Notes: generated by a model from the sequence alone, not told the origin. Numbered from the stretch's first letter, positions 52,377 through 61,412 are shown. The stretch: 64,000 nt of DNA from Pseudomonas sp. RIT-PI-q (GCF_001297125.1 NZ_LHPC01000030.1:18948-82947); one strand, 5' to 3'. Numbers and translations: made by a program.

Positions 52377-53192
52377 CTACCTAACGCACATACTCAGCAT
52401 CACCAACACTAGCAAACCTACATACACCCGAGCATGCACTCGGTCCGGTAACCGCCCGATCCATGGAGTTGCCAACCTGATTCCCAGCAGCGATCCAACC
52501 GTCAAAACCGCAAATGCCAGCAAGTCGACGTAACCGATAAACCACCGCCCCAAGTCAAACTCGCTGAACCCCGCCATCGCCATGTAAGTCAGTGTCCCGG
52601 CCAGCGCCACGGGCAAACTGAGCGGATTGGCCATGGACGTCGCCTGACTCATGCTCAACCCACAACGCCGCAATAACGGCACGGTCATGACGCTGCCTCC
52701 TACGCCGAGAAACGTAGCGATAGCGCCGATTCCTACGCCGCCACCCGACGCTTCCACTCTTCCCAATCGACGTGGAATTCCGTTGTCGGAGGGTGTGAGA
52801 AATCCTCGTCTAAACAAACAATCCACAATGGTCACGGCCAGGTAGGCGATGAAGGCATAGCGAATCACCTCTCCGCTCACCCACATCGCGAGCACCGCGC
52901 CGGCCACCGCGCCCACTCCGATGAATCCACCTAACGGCCACAGGTAATGGCGAATCAGATTACCCGCGCGGTGGTGTTTTCCGGTGGCGACCAGCGCGTT
53001 GACGATCATCACGCAGGTCGAGGTGGCCACCGCAATGTGCATCGCCGATTGGCCAATCGGGTCGTCAGCACCGTGGCTGGCCACGAGCATGCGGTACAGC
53101 AATGGCACGACGACGAAGCCACCGCCGAAGCCAAAGAGCACGGCGGTGACGCCGGTCATGCAGCCGAAGAGTGCCAGCAATAAATAGAGCAT
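52377..53192 (-). CDS. TauE/SafE-family sulfite/organosulfonate exporter
   Basis: A 271-residue membrane protein with about eight hydrophobic segments. It contains the two internally repeated motifs typical of TauE/SafE: VLFGFGGGFVVVPLL near the start and IATFLGVGGSVMTVPLL in the second half. It probably exports sulfur compounds, but the substrate is not visible. The start is the ATG at 53192. It diverges from the AraC regulator at 53305, which likely controls it. Confidence 0.88.
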   Translation of the reverse strand: MLYLLLALFGCMTGVTAVLFGFGGGFVVVPLLYRMLVASHGADDPIGQSAMHIAVATSTCVMIVNALVATGKHHRAGNLIRHYLWPLGGFIGVGAVAGAVLAMWVSGEVIRYAFIAYLAVTIVDCLFRRGFLTPSDNGIPRRLGRVEASGGGVGIGAIATFLGVGGSVMTVPLLRRCGLSMSQATSMANPLSLPVALAGTLTYMAMAGFSEFDLGRWFIGYVDLLAFAVLTVGSLLGIRLATPWIGRLPDRVHARVYVGLLVLVMLSMCVR

Positions 53193-53304
53193 CACGCGTC
53201 GTCCGTTGGTAGAGAGCGGTCGACGATAGAGCGATGCGCCTTGGCCTGCTTCAGCAAGTCAGCCAATAATGTTTGCGTTTACGCCAACTGCTGGAATCCG
53301 CTTA

Positions 53305-54072
53305 ATGCGCAATGTTTCGATTGATCTGCTGGACGACACGCCACGGCCGGTGGTGGCTCTCGGTACGGATTATTCCTACGGTCAGGTGTTGCCCCGTCAT
53401 ACACACCGTCGGGCGCAATTGTTGTACGGCGCCACGGGGGTGATGCAGGTCAGCACGCACGACGGCAATTGGGTGGTGCCGCCACAGCGGGCGGTGTGGA
53501 TTCCGCCGGGGGTGGCGCATGAGGTGCTGATGCTGGGGGTGAGCACGCGCAGTGTGTACATCGAGCCGGGGACGGTGGATTTGGCGAACCGTTGTCAGGT
53601 GATCAGTGTTTCGCCGTTGATGCGGCACTTGCTGATGGAGGCGGTGGAGGTGCCGCTGGCGTACGACGAGGCTGGGCGCGACGGTGCGTTGATCGACTTG
53701 CTGCTGCACGAACTGGCGCGCAGTGCTCATCTGCCACTGCACATTCCGCTGCCTGTCGATGCTCGGCTGCTGGCGTTGTGTCAGGGCTTTCTACAGCGGC
53801 CCGATGCTCATCAGTCGCCGCAGCAATGGGCCGATCAGTTGCACATCAGTCTGCGCACCTTTAATCGCTTGTTCCGCCAACAGACTGACCTGAGTTTCAG
53901 CCAATGGCGGCAGCGGGCCTGCGTGGTGTTGGCACTGGCACGATTGGCGGTGGGCGAACCGGTGACGCGCATTGCCCTGGATTTTGGTTATGACAGCCCG
54001 GCGGCGTTCTCGACGATGTTCCGACGCATTCTGGGGCAGGCGCCGTCCGTCTGGCTGGAAGGCGCGAAATAG
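53305..54072 (+). CDS. AraC-family transcriptional regulator
   Basis: A 255-residue protein. The N-terminal cupin has HTHRRAQLLYGATGVM and VPPQRAVWIPPGVAHEV. The C-terminal double HTH has WADQLHISLRTFNRLFRQQ and ITRIALDFGYDSPAAFSTMFRRILG-like sequence. The start is the ATG at 53305. It is divergent from the TauE exporter, with 112 bases between them. Confidence 0.9.
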   Translation: MRNVSIDLLDDTPRPVVALGTDYSYGQVLPRHTHRRAQLLYGATGVMQVSTHDGNWVVPPQRAVWIPPGVAHEVLMLGVSTRSVYIEPGTVDLANRCQVISVSPLMRHLLMEAVEVPLAYDEAGRDGALIDLLLHELARSAHLPLHIPLPVDARLLALCQGFLQRPDAHQSPQQWADQLHISLRTFNRLFRQQTDLSFSQWRQRACVVLALARLAVGEPVTRIALDFGYDSPAAFSTMFRRILGQAPSVWLEGAK

Positions 54073-54111
54073 CAAAAATCTAAAAATGAATTTGATTCGG
54101 GTTCAAAACAA

Positions 54112-54127
54112 CTGTACAAAAACACAG
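54112..54127 (+). promoter_or_regulatory. LexA (SOS) box candidate
   Basis: CTGTACAAAAACACAG fits CTGT-N8-ACAG exactly, with the flanking TA on the right also matching. It lies 38 bases before the start codon of the XRE-type gene at 54166, a usual operator position. Confidence 0.65.
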
Positions 54128-54165
54128 TACATTTTGAATCAGCACTCTCGAGCCCGGAGCACACC

Positions 54166-54483
54166 ATGGCCTCTCTTGCGATGAAAATCACCCTGGAACG
54201 TATCGCCCTTTTCCAATTCACCCCGGCCCACTGCGCCCAGGCCCGAGCGATGCTGGGTTGGAGCGTTGAAGAGCTTTCTGAAGAGTCCGGGGTTTCCGTT
54301 GATGCCATTGAGCGATTCGAGGCAGAGCGCGATGTGCTGGATGTCACGCGGCTGGCGTTGGCGTATCGGTTTGAGTCGGAAGGATTGGTGTTCTTCCCGG
54401 GGTTTGCGCCGGGGCGCGGGATGAATGTGAAAGGGTCTACGCCGAATCCGGTGGCGCGGGCGGATTATGCGATGGTTGAGTGA
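54166..54483 (+). CDS. Small XRE-type helix-turn-helix protein
   Basis: A 105-residue protein. An HTH_3-like segment at about 22-65 (AQARAMLGWSVEELSEESGV, then AIERFEAERD) is followed by a short tail. The ATG at 54166 has CCCGGAGC upstream. A LexA-type box in its promoter suggests induction by DNA damage. It stands alone; no phage genes adjoin it. Confidence 0.75.
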   Translation: MASLAMKITLERIALFQFTPAHCAQARAMLGWSVEELSEESGVSVDAIERFEAERDVLDVTRLALAYRFESEGLVFFPGFAPGRGMNVKGSTPNPVARADYAMVE

Positions 54484-54530
54484 GGTGTCAGCCAGGCCCG
54501 CTTCATGGCAAGCGGCCTGGCTTCATAAAG

Positions 54531-55589
54531 CTAGGCGTTTTGAGCTTCCACTTGTTCACCAACGTTTTCCATCGCCAACCACCAAGCACTCCCCCGCTGC
54601 GGATGCATCACGTTGAACGCCTCACCCATCTGCGGCGTAGTAATCGACACATTTCGCTCCCAGGCCAGAGCCAAAATGCGGTCAAACGGTTCATACCATG
54701 CATGCATCGACAAATCGAAAGTGCCGTTATGAATCGGCAGCAGCCAACGGCCTTTCAGATCAATGTGCGCCTGCAGGGTTTGCTCGGGTTGCATGTGAAC
54801 ATGCGGCCATTCAACGTTGTAGGCACCGGTTTCCATCAGCGTCAGGTCGAACGGGCCGTACTGTTCGCCGATGCGTTTGAAGCCGTCAGAGTAACCACTG
54901 TCGCCACTGAAGAAGATCCGGGTGTCGCCATCGATCATCACCCATGAGGCCCACAGCGTGCTGTTGCCATCGAACAGACCACGGCCGGAAAAATGTTGTG
55001 ACGGTGTGGCGATGAATTGGATGCCGTCGACTTCGGTGCTCTGCCACCAGTCCAGTTGGCGGACTTTGCTGGCGTCGATGCCCCATTTGATCAGGGTGTC
55101 GCCCACGCCGAGAGGGGTGAGGAAGTATTTGGTTTTGTCCGCCAGTTTGAGCACGGCCCGATAGTCGAGGTGGTCGTAGTGATCGTGAGACAGGATCACC
55201 GCTTCAATCGGCGGCAACTCTTCGAGGCTGATCGGTGGCTGGTGAAAACGCTTGGGGCCGGCCCATTGCACCGGTGAGGCGCGTTCGGCGAAGACCGGGT
55301 CGGTGATCCAGAATTTGTCCCGCAGTTTCAGCAAGACAGTGGAATGGCCGAGGCGATAGACGCTGTGATTCGGCGCCGCCAGCAGCGCATCCCGGGTCAG
55401 GGGTTGTACCGGGACGGGGGCCGTCGGGCGGGTGTTTTTCGGTTTGTGGAAGATCACGTTCCACAGGATGCGCAAGGTTTTACGAAAGCCTTCGCGCTGC
55501 ACCGGCGTGTGGTTGCGGTACTGCCCTTGAGCCTGTCGAGACGCTTCAGGCGTGGAGGCGTTGTCCGCAGGGGAAATTGAAGTGGCCAT
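54531..55589 (-). CDS. MBL-fold metallohydrolase (NAPE-PLD/UlaG-like)
   Basis: A 352-residue metallo-beta-lactamase-fold protein. The metal motif is SHDHYDHLD. GHSTVLLKLRDKFWITDPVF, FFSGDSGYSDGF and LPIHNGTFDLSMHAW provide the other ligands. It is similar in layout to bacterial N-acylphosphatidylethanolamine phospholipase-D-like enzymes. The N-terminus is basic and may be membrane-associated. The ATG at 55589 is chosen because of CCCGGAGT upstream. It is divergent from the TetR gene; a shared operator lies between. Confidence 0.88.
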   Translation of the reverse strand: MATSISPADNASTPEASRQAQGQYRNHTPVQREGFRKTLRILWNVIFHKPKNTRPTAPVPVQPLTRDALLAAPNHSVYRLGHSTVLLKLRDKFWITDPVFAERASPVQWAGPKRFHQPPISLEELPPIEAVILSHDHYDHLDYRAVLKLADKTKYFLTPLGVGDTLIKWGIDASKVRQLDWWQSTEVDGIQFIATPSQHFSGRGLFDGNSTLWASWVMIDGDTRIFFSGDSGYSDGFKRIGEQYGPFDLTLMETGAYNVEWPHVHMQPEQTLQAHIDLKGRWLLPIHNGTFDLSMHAWYEPFDRILALAWERNVSITTPQMGEAFNVMHPQRGSAWWLAMENVGEQVEAQNA

Positions 55590-55712
55590 GTCTGAATGAC
55601 TCCGGGATAACCGCAATGGCTCGCGGCTCTCCGTTTTGGGACGTTAAATGGCCAAGGCACGCACGCATCAGCCGAAGATTCTATTGTTCACTGCGCAGGA
55701 TTAACAAAACAT

Positions 55713-55728
55713 TACACTGCACAGTGTA
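55713..55728. promoter_or_regulatory. TetR-type operator between MBL hydrolase and regulator
   Basis: TACACTGCACAGTGTA is a palindrome with perfect 7-base arms (TACACTG / CAGTGTA) around two bases. It sits 79 bases before the TetR start, in the divergent promoter region. It is likely bound by the adjacent TetR protein. Confidence 0.6.
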
Positions 55729-55806
55729 GTTTCAAGGTTGCATCAAAGCCGATCACAAGTAAACTGCCGAGTGTAATTCTTCACTTCTTCCTGCCGAAGC
55801 GTACTT

Positions 55807-56418
55807 ATGACAGCTCCACAGCGTCTCACCGACCGAAAACGCGAAGCTATTATTCAAGCGGCGATTACCGAGTTCCGTGCCAACGGTTTCGACATCACCA
55901 GCATGGACAAAATCGCCGCCACCGCCGGCGTGTCGAAGCGCACCGTGTACAACCACTTCCCCAGCAAGGAAGAGTTGTTCGCTGAAATCCTCAATCAGTT
56001 GTGGGCGCGGGTGACGGCTGAACAGGAAACGTCCTACCGCCCTGACCTGCCGCTGCGCGAGCAGATGCGCCTGATGCTGATGGCGAAAATGCAGATGCTG
56101 GGCGACGACAATTTTCTCGACCTGGCGCGGGTGGCTATTGCTGCCACCATCCATTCCCCCGAGCGCGCCCAGGACATGGTCGCGCGAATGGGTGAACGCG
56201 AAGAAGGCTTGACCGTGTGGATCCGCGCCGCTCAGGCCAATGGTCGATTGAAACCGGTCGCCCCCGAATTTGCCGCCCAACAGATTCAGGGAATGCTCAA
56301 ATCCTTTGCGTTCTGGCCGCAGATTTCCATGGGCCTGCCAAGCCTCTCGCCCGACATGCAGGCCACCGTGGTGGAGTCGGCGCTGGACATGTTCATGGCC
56401 TGCTATCAGCTGCAATAA
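55807..56418 (+). CDS. TetR-family transcriptional regulator
   Basis: A 203-residue TetR protein. The N-terminal HTH is REAIIQAAITEFRANGFDITSMDKIAATAGVSKRTVYNHFPSKEELF. The C-terminal ligand domain resembles the AefR-like family. The start is the ATG at 55807. It is probably the repressor of the divergent MBL hydrolase gene. Confidence 0.92.
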   Translation: MTAPQRLTDRKREAIIQAAITEFRANGFDITSMDKIAATAGVSKRTVYNHFPSKEELFAEILNQLWARVTAEQETSYRPDLPLREQMRLMLMAKMQMLGDDNFLDLARVAIAATIHSPERAQDMVARMGEREEGLTVWIRAAQANGRLKPVAPEFAAQQIQGMLKSFAFWPQISMGLPSLSPDMQATVVESALDMFMACYQLQ

Positions 56419-56543
56419 ATGACAAGGTCTGCCGCTTTAACAGCTAATCGGCCTCTCTGAATTAAACACCGCAATGTGTTTCAGAATGAAACTGGCGCTG
56501 GGGCTATAGTGAGCCTCAGTCCCAGCGCCATGCAGAGAGCACC

Positions 56544-57071
56544 ATGACCACCTCGACCACTGACACCAAACCCGCCGCCCACGTCGATCACCTACGCTTT
56601 CATCGCCCCCACGCTCACCTGGCGCCCACCTTCGGCAACGACAAGTTCGCCCTGCGCGCCGAAGCCTTTGCGCGGTTCTTCGGTACGCCGACCTTCCTCG
56701 GTGCGCAGACGCTGATCGTGGTGTTATGGGTGTGCCTCAACGTATCCGGGGTCACCCACTTCGATGTTTACCCGTTCATCCTGCTCAACCTGGCGTTCAG
56801 CCTGCAATCGGCTTACGCCGCACCGTTGATTCTGCTGGCCCAAACCCGTCAGGCGGCGCGGGACAAAGCCCAGTCCGATGCCGATGCGCAGCACCGCGAA
56901 GCATTGGCCGTGGCCAATAGTGAACGTCAGGCACAAGCGGCGCAGAACACCGCGCAACTGATGGAATTACTCGAGCAAAACACCCGCCTGACGCAAATGA
57001 CCAAGGAACTGACCGAACGCATCGAAGGCTTGACGTCGGAAATGCATCAGCATTTCGTGCGCAAGACCTGA
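56544..57071 (+). CDS. DUF1003 membrane protein
   Basis: A 175-residue protein. The N-terminal FARFFGTPTFLGAQT is the usual DUF1003 entry, with two membrane segments (about 49-67 and 76-100). A C-terminal coiled coil of about 70 residues, rich in Gln and Ala, follows. The start is the ATG at 56544 after GCAGAGAGCACC. The role of the family is unknown. Confidence 0.85.
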   Translation: MTTSTTDTKPAAHVDHLRFHRPHAHLAPTFGNDKFALRAEAFARFFGTPTFLGAQTLIVVLWVCLNVSGVTHFDVYPFILLNLAFSLQSAYAAPLILLAQTRQAARDKAQSDADAQHREALAVANSERQAQAAQNTAQLMELLEQNTRLTQMTKELTERIEGLTSEMHQHFVRKT

Positions 57072-57077
57072 CCTGCC

Positions 57078-57956
57078 TCACGGCAGTTTCAGCGCCCGCC
57101 CCAACTCGTCAAACAATGTCACCACCGAGCGCAAGGCACGGCAATCCGGACGGGTTAGCAACCACAGCGCGGTGTCGTAACCGTGCAGTGGCTCGCCCAA
57201 TGGCTGTAATCCGTCGCTGATCAAAAAGTCTGGCAATGCCGCCACGCCCAACCCCGCCCGCACCAGCTCGGTGACCGACAACATGCTGTTGCAGCGATAG
57301 CTTGGGATTACCCCCGGCAACGCTTGCCGGCGCCAAGCAATGGTCGGGTGATCGGGAAGGAAATCGTCCGGGGCGATCCAGGTCAGCGCGGCCAGATCAT
57401 CGGCATCGACAGATTTCAGATACGCCGGACTGGCACAGACCCGATAAGACACCTCGGCCAGACGCCGGCCAACCAAATGTTCGGGCGGGGTGCGGGTCAG
57501 TCGTAAAGCGATGTCCGCATCCCGGCGGCTGAGGTTGGCAAAGTCGTTGGACGTGCTCAACTCGATGGTCAACGCCGGATAGCCGGGCATGAACGTCGCC
57601 AAGGCTGGCAACAACAAACCTTGCAGGACCGAATCGGTACAGGTCAGGCGCACGGTGCCGCTGATGACTTCACCGCCCTGCTCTACGCCGATGCGCGCCG
57701 CCTCTAATGCAAGTTCGGCCCGTTCTGCCTGCTCGGCCAAGGTTTGCGCCAGGGTGGTTGGCAAGTAACCGGCGCGGCTCTTTTCGAACAGTTGCTGGCC
57801 GAGTGCGGCTTCGAGTCGGCGCACAGCGCGAAACACCGTTGAGACATCGACCTTCAACAGCGTGGAAGCCCGAGCCAGAGAGCCGCCGCGTACCAGCGCG
57901 AGGATCAGGGACAGGTCCGGGTAGTCCAGTCGATAGTGCGTCGGTGCATTGATCAC
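57078..57956 (-). CDS. LysR-family transcriptional regulator
   Basis: A protein of about 292 residues. The HTH is DYPDLSLILALVRGGSLARASTLLKVDVSTVFRAVRRLEAALG. The substrate-binding domain has GTVRLTCTDSVLQGLLLPAL and ADIALRLTRTPPEHLVGRRL. The GTG at 57956 starts near the usual family N-terminus, but there is no strong ribosome site; the frame is open to 58100. It is divergent from the GATase gene at 58035, which it probably regulates; TTGGCGTT is repeated between them. Confidence 0.85.
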   Translation of the reverse strand: MINAPTHYRLDYPDLSLILALVRGGSLARASTLLKVDVSTVFRAVRRLEAALGQQLFEKSRAGYLPTTLAQTLAEQAERAELALEAARIGVEQGGEVISGTVRLTCTDSVLQGLLLPALATFMPGYPALTIELSTSNDFANLSRRDADIALRLTRTPPEHLVGRRLAEVSYRVCASPAYLKSVDADDLAALTWIAPDDFLPDHPTIAWRRQALPGVIPSYRCNSMLSVTELVRAGLGVAALPDFLISDGLQPLGEPLHGYDTALWLLTRPDCRALRSVVTLFDELGRALKLP

Positions 57957-58034
57957 TTGGAGTAACGCCAATATTGAGTGCGTGAACGCCAATCTATAGT
58001 GGCTACCAGGAATCAACAAGCGTGGAGCGCACTC

Positions 58035-58742
58035 ATGGAAACCCGCCCAATCCGCATCGCCCTGATCGGCGATTACGACCCGCAAGTCACCGCCCACCAA
58101 GCCATCCCCATCGCACTCGGCTTGGCCGCCGAACAGTTAAACCTGAACGTGCAATTCGAATGGCTGGCCACCGACCGCATCAACGCGCAAACACCGCTGC
58201 AGACCTTCGATGGCTTCTGGTGCGTGCCCGCCAGTCCTTATCGCGACATGGACGGCGCGTTGCGGGCGATTCGTTTTGCCCGCGAACAACAACGACCTTT
58301 CCTCGGCACCTGCGGCGGTTTTCAACACGCGGTGCTGGAATACGCCCGCAATGTGCTGGGTTGGGAAGATGCCGAGCATGGCGAGACGTCGCCTGACGCG
58401 GCCCGGGCACTGCTCACGCCGTTGAGCTGTTCATTGGTGGAAGCCGTCGACGGAATTCACCTGGTTGAAGGTTCGTTGATCGCCAAGGCGTACGAAAGCG
58501 CTGAGATTCGCGAGGGCTATCGCTGCCGTTATGGTGTGAACCCGGTGTTTGAACAGGCGTTGCTGAGCCAACAACTAAGAGACGTTGGACACGACTCGGC
58601 GGGGGATTTAAGAGCGCTGGAATTGCGCGGTCATCCGTTCTTTGTCGCCACCCTGTTCCAACCGGAGCGTGCCGCGCTCAAGGGCATTCTGCCGCCGCTG
58701 GTCTGTGCGTTGATTGAGGCCTGCGCGAGGCAGAAATCATGA
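58035..58742 (+). CDS. GATase1 domain protein related to the CTP synthase C-terminus
   Basis: A 235-residue class I glutamine amidotransferase-like protein. The nucleophile elbow is FLGTCGGFQHAVLEYARNVLG, and RCRYGVNPVFE plus HPFFVATLFQPE are in the C-terminal half, as in stand-alone CTP-synthase-tail proteins. There is no synthase domain. The ATG at 58035 has GGAGCG upstream. Its stop overlaps the next start (ATGA), so it is translationally coupled to the ABM protein. Confidence 0.82.
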   Translation: METRPIRIALIGDYDPQVTAHQAIPIALGLAAEQLNLNVQFEWLATDRINAQTPLQTFDGFWCVPASPYRDMDGALRAIRFAREQQRPFLGTCGGFQHAVLEYARNVLGWEDAEHGETSPDAARALLTPLSCSLVEAVDGIHLVEGSLIAKAYESAEIREGYRCRYGVNPVFEQALLSQQLRDVGHDSAGDLRALELRGHPFFVATLFQPERAALKGILPPLVCALIEACARQKS

Positions 58743-59062
58743 TCGCCGACACGCCGAAAGCCCCCTACTACGCCGTTATCTTTACGTCATTACGCACCGA
58801 GGGCGATCAAGAGTACGCAGAGGCTGCCGAACGCATGCTAGCGCTGGCTCGCGAGCAACCTGGGTTCCTGGGTGTGGAGTCGGCTCGGGGTGAGGATGGG
58901 CTCGGAATTACGGTGTCGTACTGGGCCAGCGAGGCGGCGATTCTGGCGTGGAAACATCATCCTGAGCACAGTGAGATTCGTGAGCGAGGGCGGTCGACTT
59001 GGTACTCGGCGTGTCATACGCGGGTGTGCAGGGTTGAGCGCGATTATGCGTTTAAGCAGTGA
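58739..59062 (+). CDS. Antibiotic biosynthesis monooxygenase (ABM) domain protein
   Basis: A 107-residue dimeric alpha-beta barrel protein. YYAVIFTSLR is the first strand, GFLGVESARGEDGLGITVSYW the central hairpin, and AWKHHPEHSEIRERG the final helix with conserved His. Such proteins oxidise or bind small aromatic or haem-like ligands. Its ATG overlaps the upstream stop by four bases. It shares the presumed LysR-controlled operon. Confidence 0.88.
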   Translation: MIADTPKAPYYAVIFTSLRTEGDQEYAEAAERMLALAREQPGFLGVESARGEDGLGITVSYWASEAAILAWKHHPEHSEIRERGRSTWYSACHTRVCRVERDYAFKQ

Positions 59063-59086
59063 ATGATTTGGTGTTCTTGAGGCCGT

Positions 59087-59160
59087 CATCGCGGGCAAGC
59101 CTGCTCCCACAGGGATATATGTCGCTCACAAATCCTGTGGGAGCGGGCTTGCCCGCGATG
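59087..59160. repeat. REP-like inverted pair (TGTGGGAGCGGGC type)
   Basis: The arms 59087-59111 and 59136-59160 are inverted copies with one mismatch. They lie between the convergent ABM and DUF2025 genes. Confidence 0.78.
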
Positions 59161-59185
59161 AGGCCAGCACCGACACCGCAAAATT

Positions 59186-59512
59186 TCAGCTCTGCACCAA
59201 ACTGCGCACCGCCGAAATCTCCGGCACTTCCCGCCGATTCATGTACACCCGCAACGGCTCGGTAATGTTGATCCGGTCATCGATGTTCTGATCCAGCAAC
59301 AACTGAATCAACTCACGCTTAAGCGTCATGGCCTGGTCCGGACCAGCAGCCCAGACAAACTCACTGGTGGGGATAATGCCGTCATCGGCCACGTCCATTC
59401 CGAAGGAATCTTCGCTGAAACGCACGATGTACTGGCCGGTCTTGCGATTGAGGCCGACGAAGCCTTTGAGTTGGTCGGCGGCCTGGCAGATGAGTTCGGA
59501 AGTGATGCGCAT
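59186..59512 (-). CDS. DUF2025-type protein
   Basis: A 108-residue protein: MRITSELICQAADQLKGFVGLN, RFSEDSFGMDVADDGIIPTSEFVW, RVYMNRREVPEI. It fits the DUF2025 family of pseudomonads. The ATG at 59512 has GAGGTTT upstream; the frame is open to 59662 without a ribosome site. Function unknown. It is convergent with the ABM gene and divergent from glpQ. Confidence 0.75.
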   Translation of the reverse strand: MRITSELICQAADQLKGFVGLNRKTGQYIVRFSEDSFGMDVADDGIIPTSEFVWAAGPDQAMTLKRELIQLLLDQNIDDRINITEPLRVYMNRREVPEISAVRSLVQS

Positions 59513-59745
59513 GATAAACCTCACAGAAGGTCGTAAAGGACCGGTGATCGATGGTTTACACGCAGGGCAAGCGATCGGGTTTCCCTCTGCCGGGGAAACT
59601 TCCGGGGCCAAGAATACTGCAAAGAACCGCACAAAGGCGCTGAAAAAATCTGCTTTAAACACGTTTATGTCGGTCTCGCGATAGCGCTGGCGGCGCTCAG
59701 TTGTTAAAAGAGACGTCTTTGAACATCTGCGAAAGGATCTCGACC

Positions 59746-60873
59746 ATGCCCGCTACCTTCTGCAAAAGCGCCCTGCTGCTGGGTGTGTTGCTCGGTCTCG
59801 GCCAGGCACAGGCTGCCACCGAACCCAGCCCCACCGCGCTGGCCACACACTTGGGCATCCCGCATCCGGCGGTGATTGCTCACCGTGGCGCGTCTTTCGA
59901 TGCACCGGAATCCACCGCGGCGTCCTACAAACTGGCCCGCGACCTGGGCGCCGACTACCTGGAAATGGACTTGCAACGCAGCAAGGACGGTGTGCTGTTC
60001 GCCTTGCACGACAACAACCTGCAACGCACCACCGATGTGGCCACCAAGTTCCCTGAGCGCAAGGACAGCCCGGCCACGGCGTTCACGATCGCCGAGCTGA
60101 AAACCCTGGACGCCGGCAGCTGGTTCAACACCGCTTACCCGGATCGTGCGCGTCCTGCCTATGTCGGACTGAAAATCCTGACCCTCGATGAAATCATCGA
60201 CATCGCCCAGGGCAACCCGTTGCACAAACCGGGGCTGTACATCGAAACCAAAGAGCCGAAGCAGTTTCCCGGGATCGAGCACGACCTCAAGGAGAAACTT
60301 CAGGATCGCGGCTGGTTGAGCCCGGCCGGTTCGAAACTGGCGAAAAGCGAGCTGGCTGTCGGCCAGGGCAAAGGCAAAGTCGTGCTGCAAACCTTCGAGA
60401 AAAGCAGCCTCGAACTGCTCGAAAAAGAAATGCCGCAAGTACCGAAGATCCTGCTGTTGTGGGTGGGCGAAGGCAGCATCGAGCCTCAATCCAAGGTGAC
60501 GTTCGCCGAATCCGGCGACAAGGACAAAGCCACTTACTACGCCAAGCAGCAACCCAAATCCAAAGCCGAGTTCCAGCAGTGGGTCGAGTACGCCAAGGCC
60601 CAGGGCGCGATCGGCACCGGCCCTTCTGCTGCGCTGACCAAGGGTGGCGATCAGAGCTACTCGGACCTGGTGCAACCGTGGATGAATCAGTACACCCACG
60701 ACCAGGGTTTGTTGGTGCACGTCTATACCATTGATGATGCGGTGGATTACCAGAAAGTCATGGACGCGGGTGTCGACGGCATTTTCACCAACCGCGCCAG
60801 TGAGCTGCTGAAGTTCTACAAGCGGCCGGCGGCGGCGAGTGTTGCGCAGTTGTTGAAGAACAACGGGTATTGA
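59746..60873 (+). CDS. glpQ: Periplasmic glycerophosphodiester phosphodiesterase
   Basis: A 375-residue protein. The signal peptide (FCKSALLLGVLLGLGQAQA) is cleaved before ATEP. The GDPD fold has the catalytic HRGASFDAPESTAASYKLA, YLEMDLQRSKDG and LHDNNLQRT. Glu and Asp metal ligands are in place, and the insertion common in GlpQ is present. It hydrolyses glycerophosphodiesters to glycerol 3-phosphate. The ATG at 59746 has GAAAGGAT upstream; the frame opens earlier at 59701. Confidence 0.93.
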   Translation: MPATFCKSALLLGVLLGLGQAQAATEPSPTALATHLGIPHPAVIAHRGASFDAPESTAASYKLARDLGADYLEMDLQRSKDGVLFALHDNNLQRTTDVATKFPERKDSPATAFTIAELKTLDAGSWFNTAYPDRARPAYVGLKILTLDEIIDIAQGNPLHKPGLYIETKEPKQFPGIEHDLKEKLQDRGWLSPAGSKLAKSELAVGQGKGKVVLQTFEKSSLELLEKEMPQVPKILLLWVGEGSIEPQSKVTFAESGDKDKATYYAKQQPKSKAEFQQWVEYAKAQGAIGTGPSAALTKGGDQSYSDLVQPWMNQYTHDQGLLVHVYTIDDAVDYQKVMDAGVDGIFTNRASELLKFYKRPAAASVAQLLKNNGY

Positions 60874-60892
60874 TCCAATACCGTGGCGACGC

Positions 60893-60960
60893 CTTCGCGG
60901 GTAAGCCTCGCTCCTACAGGAATCGAACCAACCCTGTAGGAGCGAGGCTTGCCCGCGAAG
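60893..60960. repeat. REP-like inverted pair (TGTAGGAGCGAGGC type)
   Basis: The arms 60893-60918 and 60935-60960 are inverted copies with one mismatch and a 16-base loop. They lie directly after glpQ. Confidence 0.8.
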
Positions 60961-61055
60961 CTTTTCAAACGACGCGGTCGTGGGAATTAAGGCTGAATTA
61001 AGTTGCCCCAGTTAATCTGATCCCACTTAAACGGCTCACCCAAGGAAAGAACTTC

Positions 61056-61364
61056 ATGAAAACCCTGACTGCTCTGTTCACTGCCGCTGCCCTGACCCTC
61101 ACCGCTGGCCTGGCCCAGGCCGCTGATGTTCCCGTCGATCAGATCCCTCAGCTGGTCAAGGACGGCAAGATCAAGCCGCTGGAAGAGCTGAACCAGATCG
61201 TGCTGAAGTTGCACCCGGGTGCGACGATTACCGACAGTGACCTGGACAAACACTCCGCTCTCTACGAGTACGAAGTCGAACTGAAAGACGCCAAAGGCGT
61301 TGAGTGGGACGTGGACCTGAATGCCGCCACCGGCGAAGTCCTGAAAAATAAACAAGACGACTGA
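61056..61364 (+). CDS. Secreted PepSY-domain protein
   Basis: A 102-residue protein. The signal peptide ends at AQA before ADVPVDQ. The PepSY motif is ATITDSDLDKHSALYEYEVELKDAKGVEWDVDLNAATGEVL. PepSY domains are often inhibitory or ligand-binding. The ATG at 61056 has AAGGAAAG upstream. A strong terminator follows. Confidence 0.9.
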   Translation: MKTLTALFTAAALTLTAGLAQAADVPVDQIPQLVKDGKIKPLEELNQIVLKLHPGATITDSDLDKHSALYEYEVELKDAKGVEWDVDLNAATGEVLKNKQDD

Positions 61365-61373
61365 TGCACACAG

Positions 61374-61412
61374 CAAAAAGCCGCACGATTTTCCGATCGT
61401 GCGGCTTTTTTG
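61374..61412. terminator. Strong terminator between PepSY and FlxA-like genes
   Basis: GCCGCACGAT / ATCGTGCGGC with a 6-base loop and T-run on the plus strand. An A-run on the other side could serve the convergent gene too. Confidence 0.88.
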
